DNA of 6,439 nucleotides. It comes from Deltaproteobacteria bacterium (lineage in GTDB: Bacteria > Desulfobacterota > DSM-4660 > Desulfatiglandales > Desulfatiglandaceae). The position numbers and the translations under genes are program-made. This document shows positions 5,312 through 6,439 of this stretch, piece after piece. The stretch covers positions 1 through 6,439 of the forward strand of contig JAFDKD010000178.1 in the NCBI GenBank assembly GCA_019307165.1. Direction: 5' to 3'. The number at the start of each line of letters is the position of its first letter. The first letter of the stretch is position 1. The notes under the pieces are model-generated. The model did not search any database. It saw only the letters and a list, made by a program, of their open reading frames with translations, and had not been told where the DNA came from.

Positions 5312-5908
5312 CTACAGATCCACTCCATCCAGATAGCGGGTGATGGCGCCGTCATACTGATGGGTGAGCCGAAAGACCTTCCTTGCAAGACGAAATCGCG
5401 TCTGAAGCGTGGTCGCGCCGTCATTCGCCGCCATGTCATTCAGTACCGCTTCGTAATCCTCGGGGTCCACAACCACCGTGACATCCTTGAAGTTCTTGGC
5501 CGCAGACCGGAGCATGGAAGGCCCGCCGATATCGATATTTTCGATGGCGTCCGCCAGTGTCACCCCGGGTTTTGCGACCGTTTTCTCGAACTGATAGAGA
5601 TTGACCACGATCATGTCGATGGGCTTTATCCCATGCGTTTCCATCATCTGCATGTGCTCGGGGTTGTCGCGAAGGCCGAGGAGTCCCCCGTGGACCTTCG
5701 GGTGCAGGGTCTTGACCCGGCCGCCCATCATTTCCGGAAAACCCGTGTATTCGGAAATGTCCGTCACGGCGATCCCGCCTTCCCTCATAACGCCCGCCGT
5801 TCCTCCAGTGGAGAGGATGTCGACGTCAAATCGGGAGAGAGCCTGCGCCAATTCCACGATTCCTGTCTTATCCGTCACACTGATGATGGCCCTTCGTATT
5901 TTGCTCAT
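5312..5908 (-). CDS. purH: Stand-alone IMP cyclohydrolase (N-terminal domain of PurH)
   Basis: A 198-residue cytoplasmic enzyme for the last step of purine synthesis, closing FAICAR to IMP. It has the PurH N-terminal MGS-like fold: ISVTDKTGIVELAQAL (9-24), LSTGGTAG (32-39), GGRVKTLHPKVHGG (62-75), VVNLYQFEKT (101-110) and ENIDIGGPSMLRSAAKN (123-139). R64, K66, T67, N103, Y105, D126 and K138 correspond to active-site residues known from human ATIC. It stops directly after this domain (YLDGVDL). No AICAR transformylase sequence follows in any frame, so it is a natural single-domain form rather than an obvious truncation. In such genomes the formyltransferase step must be encoded elsewhere. ATG at 5908 is preceded by GGAGG at about seven bases. 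The gene stands alone with its own promoter. Confidence 0.92.
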   Translation of the reverse strand: MSKIRRAIISVTDKTGIVELAQALSRFDVDILSTGGTAGVMREGGIAVTDISEYTGFPEMMGGRVKTLHPKVHGGLLGLRDNPEHMQMMETHGIKPIDMIVVNLYQFEKTVAKPGVTLADAIENIDIGGPSMLRSAAKNFKDVTVVVDPEDYEAVLNDMAANDGATTLQTRFRLARKVFRLTHQYDGAITRYLDGVDL

Positions 5909-5926
5909 TGAATTTCCTCCTTTGGT

Positions 5927-5949
5927 AAAAATGGCCCGCAAGGGCGGGC
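5927..5949 (-). promoter_or_regulatory. Terminator-like hairpin in the purH leader
   Basis: On the minus strand GCCCGC (5949-5944) pairs with GCGGGC (5939-5934) around a CCTT loop. Two bases later comes TTTTT (5931-5927), and then the RBS of the cyclohydrolase gene. Shape and T-tract resemble an intrinsic terminator or attenuator; the stem is short (6 bp, all G-C). No anti-terminator partner or known purine or ZTP riboswitch consensus is visible. Confidence 0.4.
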
Positions 5950-5957
5950 GTCTTCCC

Positions 5958-5986
5958 TCTATATGCCAAAGCGATCTCACAATCAA
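5958..5986 (-). promoter_or_regulatory. Sigma-70-type promoter of the IMP cyclohydrolase gene
   Basis: On the minus strand TTGATT (5986-5981) and TATAGA (5963-5958) are separated by exactly 17 bases. Each hexamer matches four of six consensus positions, including TTGA and TATA. Predicted transcription start is near 5951, giving a leader of about 43 bases that begins almost at the hairpin at 5949. Confidence 0.5.
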
Positions 5987-6027
5987 GCTTTCCCGAGCAC
6001 GGCGCGATGCACCGGCAATGGGCGTTG

Positions 6028-6055
6028 GAATTTAGAATTTAAAATTTGGAAAATC
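6028..6055. repeat. Heptamer tandem repeat, units near GAATTTA
   Basis: Four 7-base units in phase: GAATTTA, GAATTTA, AAATTTG and GAAAATC. Two further units of the same type, GAATTTA and GAATATG, occur at 5228-5241 on the other side of the cyclohydrolase gene. Confidence 0.55.
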
Positions 6056-6115
6056 CAAGTATTGACATAACCATATTGCATTCACATTGTTTTTCCTCTT
6101 GTGTAACTTCGTAGG

Positions 6116-6150
6116 GTTCAAAGGTTCAAGGTTCAGGGTTGCGGGTTGCT
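6116..6150. repeat. Heptamer tandem repeat, five units of GGTT-N-N-N
   Basis: Five consecutive 7-base units: GGTTCAA, GGTTCAA, GGTTCAG, GGTTGCG and GGTTGCT. GGTT is invariant. This lies in the 531-base gene-free end of the window (5909-6439), which otherwise holds the purH promoter and leader, microrepeats, two hairpins and repeat copy B. Confidence 0.7.
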
Positions 6151-6160
6151 TTGCACGCTC

Positions 6161-6178
6161 CCCCCTTTGTAAAGGGGG
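6161..6178. repeat. Perfect 8-bp palindrome, CCCCCTTT with AAAGGGGG
   Basis: CCCCCTTT (6161-6168) and AAAGGGGG (6171-6178) are separated by two bases. It directly follows the GGTT heptamer array. No U-tract, and no gene ends nearby, so it is listed as a repeat palindrome. Confidence 0.6.
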
Positions 6179-6183
6179 ACCTG

Positions 6184-6202
6184 TCCGCCGCTTTCCGGCG
6201 GA
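6184..6202. repeat. Perfect 7-bp hairpin, TCCGCCG with CGGCGGA
   Basis: TCCGCCG (6184-6190) pairs with CGGCGGA (6196-6202) over a 5-base loop, six bases after the preceding palindrome. Two hairpins in tandem at one site are typical of REP-like intergenic units. Confidence 0.55.
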
Positions 6203-6324
6203 ACTTAACCGAGTCTATGGCTATTGCCCTTTTCTTGAAGTTACCCTATCGATCAGCCTGGCGCTTTTTTCAGCCACGAGGCGGCGCTCATATGAAACTT
6301 CGTGTTACGTTAACAATCCGTTCA

Positions 6325-6424
6325 CGCTCGTGCCCAGCGAAGCGGTGCTCGTCATCGCGGGGTTGTAGGGCGGCATCTTGTACGCCATGTGTTAGGCGTA
6401 TTTACATGCCGCCGAAGATCGGTT
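6325..6424 (-). repeat. Dispersed repeat core, copy B (inverted relative to copy A)
   Basis: Its reverse complement matches copy A (1173-1248) in two blocks: 6325-6376 at 45 of 52 and 6406-6424 at 16 of 19. Between the blocks lies a 29-base insertion that adds a second palindromic part (TACGCC with GGCGTA) to the GGCGGCAT/ATGCCGCC stem, giving a larger imperfect hairpin. Homology may continue beyond the window edge. Confidence 0.75.
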
Positions 6425-6439
6425 GTCCATTGCCTGTCT

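Noticed and set aside
5360..5911. A 183-codon plus-strand open frame
   Set aside because: Antisense to the IMP cyclohydrolase gene. No RBS or family signal.
5909..5960. Possible ZTP or purine riboswitch before the IMP cyclohydrolase gene
   Set aside because: The predicted leader is only about 43 bases and contains a single hairpin; no conserved riboswitch core is recognisable.
6062..6090. A perfect TTGACA with a 17-base spacer to CATTGT on the plus strand
   Set aside because: The -10 half matches at only three positions and no gene lies downstream in the window.
6087..6368. A 93-codon plus-strand open frame with a hydrophobic start
   Set aside because: It runs through the heptamer array, two hairpins and repeat copy B, so it is best explained as chance in repeat DNA.

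Overview
The window looks like a chromosomal stretch from a Desulfobacterota-type (deltaproteobacterial) genome. That placement is inference from the gene set (stand-alone IMP cyclohydrolase, DUF3467 protein, crotonase-fold acyl-CoA enzyme), the moderate GC content and the repeat-rich intergenic DNA; no rRNA or other phylogenetic marker is present.

Layout. Bases 1-942, plus strand: a short membrane-anchored or secreted protein (possibly cut by the window edge) and a two-CBS-domain protein. Bases 943-1290: non-coding, holding a 281-bp element with 20-bp imperfect terminal inverted repeats, internal hairpins and a hexamer microrepeat. Bases 1291-1923, minus strand: a flavodoxin gene with a clear intrinsic terminator. 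Bases 1924-2404: intergenic with two long-loop inverted repeats and two heptamer microrepeats. Bases 2405-3205, plus: a crotonase-family protein resembling methylmalonyl-CoA decarboxylase, with a TTG start. Bases 3339-5036, plus: a tight three-gene cluster of DUF3467 protein, a 63-residue Cys-rich protein and an M20 metallopeptidase; gaps are 21 and 12 bases and the last RBS overlaps the preceding stop. Bases 5037-5311: an imperfect inverted repeat built from 9-base units. Bases 5312-5908, minus: a purH-type IMP cyclohydrolase without the transformylase domain, with a good promoter and a terminator-like hairpin in its short leader. Bases 5909-6439: no gene, but heptamer microrepeats, two perfect hairpins and a second, inverted copy of the repeat core found near 1.2 kb.

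The genes do not form one pathway. They are ordinary metabolic and regulatory functions: purine synthesis, acyl-CoA chemistry, electron transfer, amide hydrolysis and CBS-type sensing. The least explained items are the Cys-rich small protein inside the DUF3467-M20 cluster and the repeat system: a shared core in opposite orientations about 5.1 kb apart, and fixed-period microrepeats of 6, 7 and 9 bases at several intergenic sites. I see no CRISPR array, IS transposase, tRNA, rRNA, phage gene or obvious defence system.
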